64,000 nt of DNA from Adiantum capillus-veneris (GCA_014529385.2 CM043950.1:78550343-78614342); one strand, 5' to 3'; shown: positions 47,790 through 61,046, counted from the first letter of the stretch. Notes: generated by a model not told the origin, from the letters alone. Made by a program: numbers and translations.

Positions 47790-50774
47790 CATCATGCATG
47801 TCTCTACCACTAGTATGTTCCTATCTCTAGTCTGACATAAGAAGTTAGCATGCATGCATATCTCTAGTATAGATCTTTATCTCTAGCATACATTAATGCA
47901 TTTCTATCAGTAGTATGGTTGCCTATCTTTGCTATATATGAATCGTGTCTATTGCTAGCATGCCATAAAGAGATACAAGATATAGAGAGAAAAGGAGAGA
48001 GACCAAGTGACACTACCAATCTGTGTTATTCTGTTATGTGCTCTAAGTTTTAGCAAGTGCTTTGCATATGTTTGTTAGTTTGATCTAAATATGTGGACAA
48101 GTGGGAGCTATCATCCAACTCTTGTAAATGACCAAGAGGACAAGTGGGAGCTTTTGATTTGATACAGTAATTTTCAATCCCTTTTTTGTATGTTTATAGC
48201 CTTAGCTCTTGTGTGGGAATTCTACTAAAAGGTGCTACACGTTTTTGATAAAAATTGAAATCTGAGTCCATATAAAAGGAAAAACAAGTTTTTATAAATG
48301 AATTAATAATTACTCTCGAAAGCTACCATGAGAGAGTATTTTTAATGTAGGGGGAGCCACGTTGCCATCACAAATTCAGTAGGAAGGGGATTAAGCCAGT
48401 GTTTCAACTATTGTATCAAGGCTTAAGTTAGCACTACAAAGTCTGTATATAGGGATACTTTCCTAGGTGATTGCATCATCATCATCCCCCCCTCCCCGCC
48501 CCCCCCAAAAAAAAAACAATATTAGTGAACCATGTCATGATACAAAAACTAGTTTTTTTTTTTTTTTTAAGGGGTAGAGTTGGTGAATCACTTTAGACTT
48601 CATCTATGATGGTTTGATTGTAGTTAGTCCAATTGAGGTTGGTAGCTTGGTATATCTTTCATATATGTCGTCACTTTTCAATTCACAAGAATTCAAGCTA
48701 AAAGCAACTACCAAAGATATGCTTGACAATTAAGTAGATGATTTCAGATTTAGTTGTCAAGATTCTTATTTTACTTTGCTTTGTTGTATCATGTCAACAT
48801 TTTAATACTAGTCTTGTAATTGAATACCTAGGTATCCTGAGACGCTAAAATGTCTTGTTTTCCTACCAAGTCTTGGCAATTTATTTGTCAAGCTACAAAG
48901 AAGTCTTTTACATCTTACTTCTACCATAGGTTGTTTATGAGGGAAGAAAACACTGGATTTATCTCCATGTCAAAACGCAATCCCTATGGAGAGAACTGTG
49001 GTAAGTTCTAACTCATCAAATTTAGTAAAATTTCAAGTAGTTTTGCAAAAAAAAATCATAAAGTTCTTACATCTTTTTGTAGAGATGGCCTTTTTTAGGT
49101 TTATAAAAGCCAAGTGTTACTACTTAATGCTACAAAAAAAATTTGGAATGTCCTTCAAAAACTAGTTTCCAAATCACACACAAGTTATAGAAATAATTTC
49201 ATACTTGAGCACGTGTTAAATAAGAGCATAATTTTGATCTTCCAAAGGTCCCCTCATGGAATTGAGGCTATTCTTGTATAGTTCGACATCTGCATATGAT
49301 TTATGTATTGAAACCAAGGAACTGCGTAGTTTTTTGGCTCCCTAACTCAGTTAAATGACATTGCTTGAAATCTATCTTGAGTTTTTTTATTGTGCATAAA
49401 CTCTTGAAAATCTTGAGTTCTTCATAATAACATTGAAACCAAGGTTTTAGATGCTTCAATTGTGTATGTATCACGTACTTTGATACATTTAGTTGATCTA
49501 CGTGGAAAGTTGGATATTATTTGAGGTTTTGAATGCTTATGTCTCAAGAATGAAAATATCAAAGTTTTCTCTTACGCAGTTCTGAATATTTAAAATCCAA
49601 TGATTGTTGCATATCAAATCCCTTCTACTTGCCACCTTGCATCCTCAATGGAAAGGGTAAGCAATGTATCACTTTCTAAAACTTACAAATACATCAAAAA
49701 CATTTTTTCCTTTGTATACAACGATATGCTTCAAATGGCCATATCAAACACATCAAACAAACTTTCCATTATTTTATATACTCTAAACTGAATTCTTTTG
49801 CACATGAAACTTTCAATTATCTAGAGCACAATTGTGGAAAAGTCACGTGAAATTTCTACAAGGTCCCTTCATTTGTTCTTGAGCTTATAAAGTCAATTTC
49901 TTCAAAGCATCAATTACATTCTTGCAAGGGTCAACTTGCTGAGTATAGTGCATGATCATGGTAGATTCTAAAATGCAAGGTTATATTTTTTAAAGACCCT
50001 CTAAATAACTTATTTAAGCATATCAAGAGGGGTTTTTTAAATACACCATCTAATGCAAGTAGCATTAAATTTAAATCTACAAAAAAAGGACACTTAAGTG
50101 TCCTATTTTGGTATCAAACTAGTGTTAACAAAAGGATTTTTTAAGTATGCATGAGCACACATTATATAGGGGGGTTCTTAGTAGTGGACCCCCAAGGCAA
50201 GGCCTCAATCCAAATCTACATTGATTAATGCTTTGATTTTTATTGATTGTTATGGCACTCTTTGCGACAACCATTAGGATGTACAACATTGCAACGAGAA
50301 TTATAGCTTTTCTAATTTGTATTCAGTCAAACATATGCTTCCTGAGATCTCAATTATTTAGTAAGGGTATGTCCTTAAATGAATCAAGTGTTCCCTTCTT
50401 TGACAGCAAGTTTACCAATTTATGCCATGTCACATGAGAAGGCTTACTTCTCCCCATTACCTTCCACTTAAGCCATGACACTAGTAGCTAGCTTATTCCT
50501 AATTGGATTCCAAAGTTAAAATCCATCAACAAACTAGTAAAAAAGAGCTTTGGTGTGATCCTTCTCCATTTGTCACATGATAGTTGTCTATTACTTTTTG
50601 GAAACAAAGGTGTTTTAATGTACAAAGATACAATTTTTCAAGCAATAAAAGAAGCATTGTGAACAAATGAGTAGAATGTATATGGCTTCAAAAAAACAAG
50701 TTAAGCAAAAAGTGAAAGGAAAAAAATTTGGACTGTATGTGTGATTCTTTGCAGCTAATTGCATAATAGACCCG
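47790..50774. other. Non-coding stretch with a lone TTAA/CTAGTG transposon end
   Basis: No gene recognised. At 50119-50128 CTAGTG is followed by TTAA, and just inside it lies GGACACTTAAGTGTCC (about 50088-50103). This matches the right-end architecture of the 22797-24136 element. No matching left end was found nearby, so it is a solitary or decayed end of a related element. Confidence 0.5.
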
Positions 50775-52750
50775 TGTAAGGACAAGGGGAGGGACTGATG
50801 TGCTAATTTCCACCCAACCATATCCTCTTATAGCCACATATCCCCTCTTTAAGATCCCCCAAACATGCACACCTAGTCGGCCTCGCCTAGGGACCGTCTT
50901 CGTCTTGGTCTTACCCTTGTGCTGACATGTGTTGACATTATTCTCCTCTTGTAGGGACTTTTTAGTCTTCGAAAATATTAATGGAACATCTCTTCTTAAG
51001 ACATCAATGTTTCTCTACATCGAGTGAACTCATCCACGTGATAAGTACAAAAGGTGGTACTCATATGCGGAGCTATCTTCTCATAGCAAGAAGCTAAATT
51101 AAATGAATGAAATCCTTAGCTTCATAAAAGACTATTCCTTGGGCCAAGTGGAACCTCTAAATATTTCTCGTACAATTAATGGAGCCAATTTCAAAGAAGA
51201 TGCTCGAACTAAGCACATTTATTGCTCCTATTGGCTAACTAAGTGCAAAGCATTCTCAAGCAAGACGCTCTAACTTAAATTAAATGAATGAAATCCTTAG
51301 CTTCATAAAAGACTATTCCTTGGGCCAAGTGGAACCTCTAAATATTTCTCGTACAATTAATGGAGCCAATTTCGAGGCAATTTCAAAGAAGATGCTCGAA
51401 CTAAGCACATTTATTGCTCCTATTGGCTAACTAAGTGCAAAGCATTCTCAAGCAAGACGCTCTAACTTTTGATTCTCATTTTTCTATGAATGTAAAGCCT
51501 ATCTCAAAGAAGATGCTCTAATGGAGAAAAACTCACTCACTCGTCTCAAGCAATTCCTTTCGAAAACTAGAATGCTTCTTTCTTATGCACAATGATGAGC
51601 ATTTGAACTTGCATGTGAATATAACAAAAGGGTGATGTCTTATGTTTAATCCGTGGGTACATTTACTATCCACTTGCTGAGTAAATCCCAAAAATAGTAT
51701 TTTTTGTCAAAGAAGAGCTGTATATGGAATATCTTTGCTCATCAAAGCCGGATCCCTAAACTTCTTAACTCCACGATTTGATGAATGTTGCAGTGCGCCC
51801 AATCATAGCTACACAAGAATTACACTTACATCCCTCTGCGTAAACCTTTGTGCCTTGATGCTTGCACTTTGCCTCTAGCTTGAGTAGCCATATATGATTT
51901 CAACATATAATCAAAGCTAACTGCAAAGTGCACTTGTAGTGTTTTGCTAGAGCAATGTTAATAAGAAAATAAAAAAGAGCCAGAATTCTTCTTGTTGGCT
52001 CATAGCCATATATGCATCACAACATTCATAGCTAACCTCAAAACTGGACACCCATAGTATCGTGATTTAGTGAGAATGAATGTTGGTTTGAATGCTTATC
52101 ACGCAATGTACTCATCCTCTTACATGATCACCTTGTAGAGGTACTTAAAAAGAAACTAGACAATATCGCTTAATTGTGATCCATTGAATGTCACATACCA
52201 CCAATACATCACAAAGAAGAAATATCCACTCTATTGTTGTCTAGTATAGGCAAATTTGACACACACCATATGCAAAGCCTTGCTCGGTAAAACACTTTGC
52301 TACGGTGATAACCACTCGTAGATAAGATCAAATAGAATCTATTAGAGAATATCCAAACTCAATCATAGATGAGTTGTTGCTCATTTCAAACGTAGAAACT
52401 CCATTCTGTGGCTCCCTTCTTCCTTGGTCATGCACTCTATGGGGAGAGGAGACGAGCTATATGCTCTTCTTATGTAACTGTGAGCTTGCCAAGTGTTGGA
52501 CCTTACTCCTCAATGGTCATGCCAAATCTTGCTATGTCCTCAACCAGCACAACCCTTTTTTCTCAAATATCCACCTCACTCTGATATCACTGCAAGGACA
52601 AGAGGGACTGGCATGCTCTTCTCCACCCAACCGCATCCTCTTACAAGCCCATAGCCTCTTTAGGATCCCCTAAATATGCACACCTAGCTGCCCTTGCTTA
52701 GGGATTGTGCCCGACCTATTCTTATCCATGGCCACCCAAAGCCGTCACTT
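50775..52750 (-). mobile_element. Small LTR-flanked non-autonomous retroelement remnant
   Basis: Direct repeats at 50775-50937 (TGTAAGGACAAGG...GTTGACA) and 52591 to about 52750 (TGCAAGGACAAGAGG...) share CCACCCAACC, CATCCTCTTA and ATGCACACCTAG in order. Left of the right copy, the minus strand reads TGATATCAGAGT (52578-52589), a tRNA-Met-like primer site. Right of the left copy, the minus strand has a purine run (AAGAGGAGAA) as a polypurine tract. This fits a minus-strand element with LTRs of about 160 bp and a 1.65-kb interior with no recognised genes. No target duplication was found. Confidence 0.55.
51096..51467. repeat. Tandem duplication, period about 181 bp
   Basis: The block starting AAATTAAATGAATGAAATCC and ending AAGCAAGACGCTCTAACT occurs twice in a row, nearly identical. 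The second copy has an extra GAGGCAATTTC. It lies inside the LTR-flanked remnant. Confidence 0.9.
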
Positions 52751-53400
52751 CTCAAAACGTACGTCATATCCCATGAGCTAACAAGGGAGGATTTTTAATA
52801 CTCAAAAAAATGCATACTTGGTGGTTTTTTAAATACACCCATAGTGTAAATAGAACATGTATACTATAAATACTCTCTTGAATGCAAGTGATATAAGATA
52901 CTTTTGATGAGTGACTGCTCTGAGATGATGGGCATCTCTTTTTCTTGGGTTAATCTTACATGTGAAGAGGTGGAACTTTTCAAGAAGTAGAAGAATTATC
53001 ATGAACAAAGGGAGTAGCAACCAAAACTCGGACTATCAAGCTTGCAAGGAAACAATACAAACTCAACTTTTACAACGCCTAGAAGAAACTTGCACTGGTC
53101 TAGGAATCAAAGAGTGTTCGAGACATTGAATATGCAGAGAGATTTACCCATTAGCTCAATTGCTACAATCAAATGAGTAGGACCTTACAAAGGCAAAATC
53201 ATGAGAATTTCAAATCCACGTTGTAAGTCATCCAAGTTTGACGACATAAATAAAAGCAACACATTGCCAGAGCAAGGTTGAAGCAAAATACTGTACCAGA
53301 TCATCTGATGGAGTATATGCCTTGGACACCACTCAACAAACCCCTAGTCACGGGTGTCTGCCGAGGGACTTTCAGTCCTTGTACACCAGAGTACCCTTGA

Positions 53401-53446
<46 letters not shown>

Positions 53447-53817
53447 AACCGGAGTGAAAAGCAGTGGCAGCGTCAGTCTCCAGACGCCTTGTTTGTCCAG
53501 AACAATGCACTTATCACCATTCTTCTCCATTTGATGGAAAACCGGCATAATGAGGTTTTCAACTGGAAAACACCTTGGGGGACATTAATGCAAGAAATCT
53601 GGCAACAAACTTTTTGTGGCATGCTACTATTGGTGGATTGATGTTCATGCTAGTGAAAGTGATACTATACAGAGCGATCTGCAACAAAAGAACTTTGTCA
53701 AGATTGGCTAGGCATGACTTCAACATCATGTTGCATATCAAAAAAATCGAAAGCCTTGCAAATTTAATCTTTAGTTTCAATGAAAATTTTCAGCAAATTT
53801 CCTTGTACACAGCAATG

Positions 53818-53858
<41 letters not shown>

Positions 53859-53930
53859 ACACACACACACACAAACACATACAGCATAGTAGAAGTGGCT
53901 TAGTGTGTGGCTCCTGAAACTACATCTGTG
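52751..53930. other. Non-coding stretch with (CT)n microsatellites
   Basis: (CT)n tracts at about 53404-53445 and 53821-53851, the latter followed by (AC)n. No gene recognised. Confidence 0.5.
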
Positions 53931-54700
53931 AACATATCCTCTCTAGTCCTCCTAATGCTGCATATCCCCTCGTCAATCTTGCCTCTGCACCACCTCTCAT
54001 AGAGAAAGTAGGTCCACTGAATACAACACCAAGATATGCATAATAGGTGTTGATCTCCTAACCCACAGTGTCATAGTATGGAATACCATCACCTTGGTTT
54101 TGCCAAGGTTGATGGAGAGTCCACTGTCATGTGCATAAGCATTTAACACATCTAGATGTCTCTGCATACCCTCGGGCCTCTGGAGAGTCTGAAATAAGCA
54201 CAATGTCATCGGTATATAGCAATAGAGGTATACATCCACCTGATAATTGTGCACCCTCTATCCCCTGCAGTCTCAATGTAATCAGAAATCTCAACAATAT
54301 ACAATCCTAACTAAGTCGGAGAAAGTGGGCATCCTTGCTTCACCCCAATAGTAGAGTGAAAAGGGTCTGAAAGACCATACTCTCCCTAAAACTGTCTCAT
54401 ACAATGAGTGCAATGCTACCCCATATAAGCTCCATTAGGAGTCCCAAGTCATGTAGTCGATGTGTCCACCTCGCTCTCGGTACGATGTCAAAGGCTTTGC
54501 GGACTCGATGAAGCGGGGGTGGTGTCAGCAGCTCTACCCATACTGGGCCGTGCCACAAAACAGAGTCAAGAACCTTATTCTACCTTGATGAAAGTGGCTG
54601 GAGAGGGCTCTTTTCCCCCACGGTGGCTGCTCGGTGTCTCTGAAACTCCAAGAGAAAGAACCCCAAACATCTCTGGTCCTCAAAATGCCTCTCTCTAGAA
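53930..54700 (-). pseudogene. LINE fragment B: rearranged RT and tail pieces
   Basis: On the minus strand, from right to left: a C-terminal piece (FEDQRCLGFFLLEFQRHR) is followed by RT sequence RKAFDIVPRAR, then HNYQVDVYLYCY, LGKTKVMVFHTM and LGVVFSGP, which correspond to the RT palm-to-thumb region of the LINE at 57-60 kb. A tail piece lying before RT shows the copy is scrambled. The polymerase YADD motif is not intact. Confidence 0.7.
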
Positions 54701-54719
54701 GAGCCTAAGGTCCTCCTCT

Positions 54720-56775
54720 GAGAGGGAGAGGGAGAGAGAGAAAACGTCTTCGAAAGGCCAAAATGACCTATGAGACCAAATTGATACAATCCTTGTGCAT
54801 CTAATTCAATGTCTGGGTACAAAAATAAAATGAAGTAAAGTGAAAACTAAAAGACTCAAATCATCAGCCTGAAAAACATCATCATCATCATCATCATCAT
54901 CCATGCCCGAGGATGCTCGGCATTGGGCGTTGTTCGAGAAAGTCTTGCATCGGTCGTTGAAGAGCTTCGTCAATGTCCGCCTCTGTAAATAATCGTACTG
55001 GGCATCTCCCATGTTGTGCTAGAATAGTCTTGATTCTTTGGTGGAGCCTCCGTCAATGTCGTGGTTGCCACCGTAGACGTGGGCATCTAGCTCTCCCGAG
55101 CTCAATGGCTCTGTCCACTAATATACCTCCGGTAGAAGTGGGCTCTGAAGCCTACTGCGAAGCATGCTCATCCGGTTGTTGAGTCCCTGCTCTAAAGAAG
55201 TCAGTGATCTCCCTCTGTGAATGTCTCCCACTACCTGGTCTCCTCAAGCGACTTTTCCTTTGTCTGCGCAGCTCTAGCAAAAACAACCCGATGCATCTCT
55301 GATCTTGATACCTCATGACTCTAGCCAACGGTCCAAAGCCCTCTCTGAATAGAGAGTGAAAGCGGCCTCGTATCTCGTAGTATACCGGACAATGAAAAAT
55401 GTGATGTAACTCTATCTCTGGCTCTATATGATATAATTGGCATATCCCGGCTTCTGCTGGTACTCTCCTAAATCTACCAGTCTCAATCTCTAGTTGATGC
55501 AATGATGTGCGCATCTGACCCATAGCACATTGTATCCCATAGGATAAATGAATGTCCATATAGGCCGGTCTGATCACATATCCATCCTCTGTTAGTTGGA
55601 GGAGATGCTCTCTATAGAAAGCCATCTTCGAGCCCAACTCTTGTACCAGCTGTATCCATGTGTTTCTGGTATCTAGTTGAATCAAATCTTCATGTATAAG
55701 TCTAGTGGTCTCCATCCGTGAGAGAAAGGGAGGGTGCATCCAAGGAGTACTGGATTGGAGGCAATCTAGACTCTATCCATGCTGAAGCCGTGTGACTGAA
55801 ACCATGATGTCATCTGCCCAAACCAACATGCTGTGTCCCCTTGTAGAGCTAGCTGTCCGGATGACTCGTGCTAGCCGAGCATATGTGTCTCTAGGAAGGT
55901 CCCATAAATTATGCATGAAGGAGACTGATTTAGTAAGGGCCTCAACTACAAGAGGAGGGACAGCTAGCTCAGCTCGAATAATCTCATGTGCACTGAGGCC
56001 TTAGCCCGAATCATCGAGAGATCATAGAGACTAGAGGCCTCTCCATACACCTCCATCCATCAATGCTACCAGATCTGCCCTGGTGGTCCACTGAGGGGCC
56101 CCCAAATGTGAACCCCATAGAGCATAGTTGAAGCCACTAGAGTATCAAAAAGCCATAGCTTTGTTCGAGGTTCTCGGAATTGAGCCTGCAAACACATCTT
56201 CTCCAAACCTCCCAAGGCTGCATAAGCTCTAGTCTCTACTGCTCTCCTCAATGAAAATGCCGGTCCACTGAAGACTACCCCAAGATAGATGTATGCATCT
56301 GTACACTCCACTGTCTCCTGGCCATATGTAAAGATAGGTGCTGACCTCCTGACCCACTATGGTGTGGTGTTAAACACCATAACCTTGGTTTTCTCGAGGT
56401 TAACAAACGATCCACTATCGTGGGCAAATGAGTACAAAGCATCTAAATGAAGGTGCATCCCCTCCAAGGAGTCGGAAATCAGCACAATATCATCAACACA
56501 TAACAGTAATGGGATCCATGTCCCAGCGGGTCCCCCGACTTGAAGATAGGTACAATCGTGGACAAACACTAAGTATCAGGTAGGCCTTCACACACAGCAC
56601 GGTTGAACATCACTGCTAGAAGATCTGCAAGCAAATCTTTGGCATGTATAAAATGCTCTGCTACCAGGCCATCATGATAATTTGCTCTTCTAGTCTTCAT
56701 CCTGTTGACGGCCGGCTTTCGGAGCCGTGGCCGCGGAAACGAACCCCAAGAGGGGAGCACGAAATTATTAAACAA
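54720..56775 (-). pseudogene. LINE fragment A: RT, C-terminal domain and 3' UTR, with internal deletion
   Basis: Reading leftward: RMKTRRANYHDGLVAEHF (56775-56569) jumps directly to GTWIPLLLCVDDIVLISDS (56569-56357), skipping about 170 residues including FRKAFD. The YADD box is CVDD. YLGVVFSGPAFSLRRAVETR (56311-56066) and the C-terminal domain (55739-55152; CQLYHIEPEIELHHIFHC) follow. The 3' UTR (to about 54720) shares GTCTCATAGGTCATT and CGAAGACGTT-like strings with the plus-strand LINE. Clearly the same family as that LINE, in opposite orientation. Confidence 0.8.
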
Positions 56776-56779
56776 ACCT

Positions 56780-56939
56780 TTTTTTTTAGGGTTGTAGCTA
56801 TTGCCACTCCCTCCTTGACCTAGCGCCCACAGAGGGGCCGCCCCCCCTTGGCACTACCCTCTCCCTCTCCTCCATTATCAAGCCCTCCCTCTCTCTCTTC
56901 CAGAGTTGGCGCCATATCTCTCTCTCTCTCTCCTCCATT

Positions 56940-56987
<48 letters not shown>

Positions 56988-57060
56988 ATCATCTGTGTCG
57001 CCACCCTCTCTCTCCCTCTCATCCATTATCACCATCTCTCTCAGCCTCTCTCTCTGTATT
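56780..57060. repeat. CT-rich low-complexity block between inverted LINE copies
   Basis: Long CTCTCT stretches (about 56912-56985 and others). Overlapping Arg-Glu or Ser-Leu ORFs are tract translations. Confidence 0.85.
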
Positions 57061-59137
57061 TAGTGGACATATGGGAGTTCTAGAGAGATGGAGACATCGT
57101 TCTTTAGGAGACTTTAATGCCAGAACAGCCAAGTCTCAAGCAGTATTCTATGATACTTCTGAGGAAATGCTCAGAGAAGTGGATTTATCACAGAAGGGGC
57201 TTACTAGAAACTCACAGGATAAAGAACACACTGAATATGGGAGACATCTCATGGAGATGGCAACTATACATGGTTTGGCCATACTTAATGGTCTAGAGAA
57301 TTTCCCTGTATCTGGGGGACTCACATGCTTCCCGCACAGGCATGGGGCCAATACAGTGGATTATGTCATGACTTCACCAAGCTTTATTTCTAGTATCAAG
57401 GACTTTAAGGTGGGACCTAGACCGGTTGGGATTGCAGTGGATCATGCTCTCTTGACCTTATCAATCTCCTTCCAATACAATGCCTCTCTAGTACAAAGGA
57501 AGAATACACACACAAGATATACTTTCACGCCAGAGACTGATTCAGTCTATGTGGAAAAGATCTATAATAGGATGTGGGCAGTCGAGCCAGTATATACTGT
57601 AGAGGAGATTACTTCTCAGTTAACAGAGATACTACATGGAGCAGCACAAGAGGCATACCCACATACTCAACCTGATCAGAAGAGAGGATCTGGGAACATG
57701 TCTCAAAACAGTTGGTATGACGAGGAATGCAGAGAGACGAGAACTCGGGTCTAGAAAGAGCTTACACTTGGGATCATCACATATAAGAAGTCTCGGATTG
57801 CTCTTCGGCATATAGTACGTCGCAAGAAAAGGGCATTTTTAGCCAAACTGGAGAAGGATTTATATCAGCTCTTCTTGAGTCAGGACTCACATGAGGCCTG
57901 GCGCTTATTTCATGAGCACTCACCGCCTCCGACGATTACTTCTCCTGAGATTTGGGCTCAATATGTAACATCATTATATATAGTATCTGGACAGCCTCCA
58001 TTACCAGATCCGCTAAAGCCATGCCCTACTACTAGTACTTTCTTTACTACGAAAACGGTGAAAAAAGCCATTGATAAGATGAAGACAAGAAGAGCATATG
58101 ATCATGATGATTTAGGAGCAGAATATCTTATCCATGCCAAGGATCTACTTTCAGAAGTCCTTGCTCGTCTGTTTAATTATGTCATGTGTGAAGGATTACT
58201 TGAATCTTGGAAATTATCTACTATCGTACCTATTTTCAAGTCAAGGGATCCTATGATACCCGGGAACTACTGTACCATTATGGTAGGTCACACATTGACC
58301 CGACTGTACGCATCCATTCTTGAACAAAAATTGAGTAGATGGGCAGAGAATGAGAGCATAAGGGGAACAGGACAAGCTGGATTCAGAAGGGGTTATTCCA
58401 CTTTAGATCATATTCTTACGCTCAAAGCCATTATTGAGGAAGGAAGAGCAAACGGGATGTATTGTTGCTTTGTGGATTTTCGGAAAGCTTTTGATACAGT
58501 ACCAAGGGCCAGATTGATGCGCAAGATGCAAGAGTTAGGGGTCCCCAAAGAGATTATTTGGGGGATCATGGACTTATACGGGTCAGTAACTGGTTATGTA
58601 CGTACTCCAAAAGGGGATTCCGACATTGTTCATTCCACCGTTGGAGTAAAGCAGGGATGCCCACTATCCCCTACTTTATTTGGTATGTACATAGATGAGG
58701 TATCAGATTACATTGATAGAGAGGGTGACAGAGGTGCTCAACTTGCAGGGTCATGGATCCCTTTGTTGTTGTATGCAGATGATATTGTATTGATAGCAGA
58801 ATCACCAGATGGAATGCAGAGGCAGCTAGATGCATTACGTAAATTCGCGGAGGACAGTGGACTGTCGGTAAACTTGGGTAAAACCAAAGTGACGGTGTTT
58901 AACACCACACCGCAGTGGGTTAGGAGATCGGCACCTACATTTGCATATGGCCAGGATGCAGTAGAGTACACAGATGCATACACATACCTTGGTGTGGTAT
59001 TTGCAGGACCGAAGTTTACTCTTAAGAAAGCAGCCGATGCTAGATTATCCAGAGCCTCTGCGGCCTTGGGAGGGTTGGAGAGGATGTGTTCACAAGTGGC
59101 AGTTTCAAGAACCACGAACAAAACTTTGGCTCTTTGA
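57061..59137 (+). pseudogene. LINE ORF2: endonuclease C-terminal part and reverse transcriptase
   Basis: One frame from the CT tract to 59137 with a single TAG at 57752-57754. The EEP remnant shows LGDFNARTA (GDFN at 57107-57118), HRHGANTVDYVMTS and VDHALLTLS near the expected C-terminal SDH position. The RT has KMKTRRAYDHDDLGAEYL, WKLSTIVPIFKSRD, GQAGFRRGYSTLDHIL, CCFVDFRKAFDTVPRARL, VKQGCPLSPTLFGMYIDEV and LLLYADDIVLIAES, with the catalytic YADD at 58772-58783. LGKTKVTVFNTTP and YLGVVFAGPKF close the thumb. The RT core is intact; loss of the 5' part and the internal stop disable the copy. Confidence 0.9.
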
Positions 59138-60274
59138 TATTGTGGTGGCTTCGGCTATGCTTTATGGGGTCCAGATTTGGGGACCATCTGTGGATCAGGA
59201 TAATTGGAAGTCAATGGAGAGACCTTTGGTATCTATGATTTCCCGAATGATTAGAGCCAAGGCCTCCATACCACACGCGATTACCCGAGCGAAACTAGCT
59301 GCCCCTCCGATAGAAATTGAAGCTCTTACCAGATCAGTATCCTTTATACATGGTTTGTGGGATACAAATAATTGCCGATATACTAGACTGGCCCTCGAAT
59401 CCTCTCAACAATTAGCAATGAAAGGGGATACATCATGCTGGTATGCGCAACTGTATTCGTGTTTCAGAGACACGGGTTCAGTATGGAAAGATTACCCCCC
59501 TTCCAATACTCTCTTGAGGCTCCATCACTGGCAATTACACGAACGGAGATTAATACAATCATCCGACAGGATCTTATACAATTGGATACTAAGAGGACAT
59601 GGGTAGACCCTACACAAGAATTGGGCACAAAGATGGCCGACTACTAAGAAAACATCCTACAGCTATCTGAAGATGGATTTGTTATTCACCCTTACTACAT
59701 GGATATCCACCTGTCTCATGGTTTGAGATGTGCTATTGGTCAGATTCGTACATCCTCACACCAGTTGGAAATTGAATTTGGCAGATTTAGGGGAATCCCA
59801 ACTGAGAGCAGAATTTGCAAGTTATGCGGAATGGAGCCGGAGACAGAATTACACTACATATGCCACTGCACCGTATACTATGAGATACGTGGGGGTTTCC
59901 ATTGCCTATTTAAAGAAGGCTTTGGACCTCTAGATAGAATCATGCAATACCAAGATCAAAGATGCTTAGGCTTGTACCTACTGGAACTACATCAGCACAA
60001 GGATAATCTAATGAGAAGACAAAGAGCACTACAGCCTCAGAGGCAGATCACAGATTTCTTCGGATCGAGAGAAGCAGGAGTGGAAGGAGAAGCAAGAGGC
60101 CAGCAGCCAGCAGAAAGGAGTACCCACATTCATACCAAAGGCACCCTAATTGACAGAGCGATTAAGCTTAGGAAATCGAGACGACCACCACCAAGATGCA
60201 GAAGCACACTTCACCGGAGGAGACTACGACAAAGGATTAGAAGCATTCTAGCCAGACACCCAGAATGCTCCTAA
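59100..60274 (+). pseudogene. LINE ORF2 C-terminal region with zinc-binding motif
   Basis: Continues from the RT after a frameshift near 59120: KLWLFDIVVASAMLYGVQIW and the rest to 59606. A second shift returns to the RT frame (59435-59647), with a TAA at 59645-59647 and onward open frame 59699-60274. CKLCGMEPETELHYICHC is the CX2C...HX4C tail motif of L1-type ORF2. The end is basic and Arg-rich, likely nucleic-acid binding. Confidence 0.85.
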
Positions 60275-60435
60275 GAAGTTTATTTAATACTTTGTATTTA
60301 GTTTTTCACATTTATTTATTTTCCCACTTTCACACTTAGTACTTTAGTACTAAGGTACCCAGACATTGTAATAGATTCACCACGTTTGCATCAGTTTGGT
60401 CTCATAGGTCATTCTGGCCTTTTGAAGACGTTAAT

Positions 60436-60474
60436 ATAACATTTCATTTCTCCCCCCCCCATTCAACACATAGG

Positions 60475-60505
<31 letters not shown>

Positions 60506-60563
60506 TACACACACACACACACTCTCTCACCATCTCTCTCTCACACACACACACTCCCGCACA

Positions 60564-60609
<46 letters not shown>

Positions 60610-60662
60610 GTTCAGGATCTCTCTCTCTTCTATCATGTGTCGGCAACAGCTAGCGAAACAAA

Positions 60663-60717
<55 letters not shown>

Positions 60718-60786
60718 CATACACACACACACACCCACAAACACACACTCACCCACACACACACACACACACACCTCTGTCATACA

Positions 60787-60829
<43 letters not shown>

Positions 60830-61045
60830 GTGAGTAACTTCAGCCCACTCTCTCTCTTACCTTAAACACACACACACACACACACTCACATACACCCACA
60901 CACACACACACACACACACACGCACTCTCTCAGTCTCTCTTCCCCCATCTCTCGCTCTCTCTCCATCTCTCACTCTCGTTCAACAAAAATATCTCTCTTT
61001 TACCATAAGCACATACACACTTACCTACACACATACACACACATA
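60436..61045. repeat. Dense (CT)n / (CA)n microsatellite block
   Basis: About 600 bp made largely of alternating CT and CA repeat tracts. Overlapping ORFs on both strands are low-complexity translations. Confidence 0.95.
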
Positions 61046-61046
61046 C

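Larger units (their letters stand above)
57061..60435 (+). mobile_element. L1-type LINE, 5'-truncated, nearly complete ORF2
   Basis: Contains the C-terminal part of an EEP endonuclease, the whole reverse transcriptase, a CCHC zinc-binding tail and a 3' UTR shared with the minus-strand copy. The 5' end, including ORF1 and the start of the endonuclease, is replaced by a CT-rich tract. No poly(A) tail is visible at the 3' end. Inverted relative to LINE fragments at 53.9-56.8 kb, giving a head-to-head pair. Confidence 0.85.
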
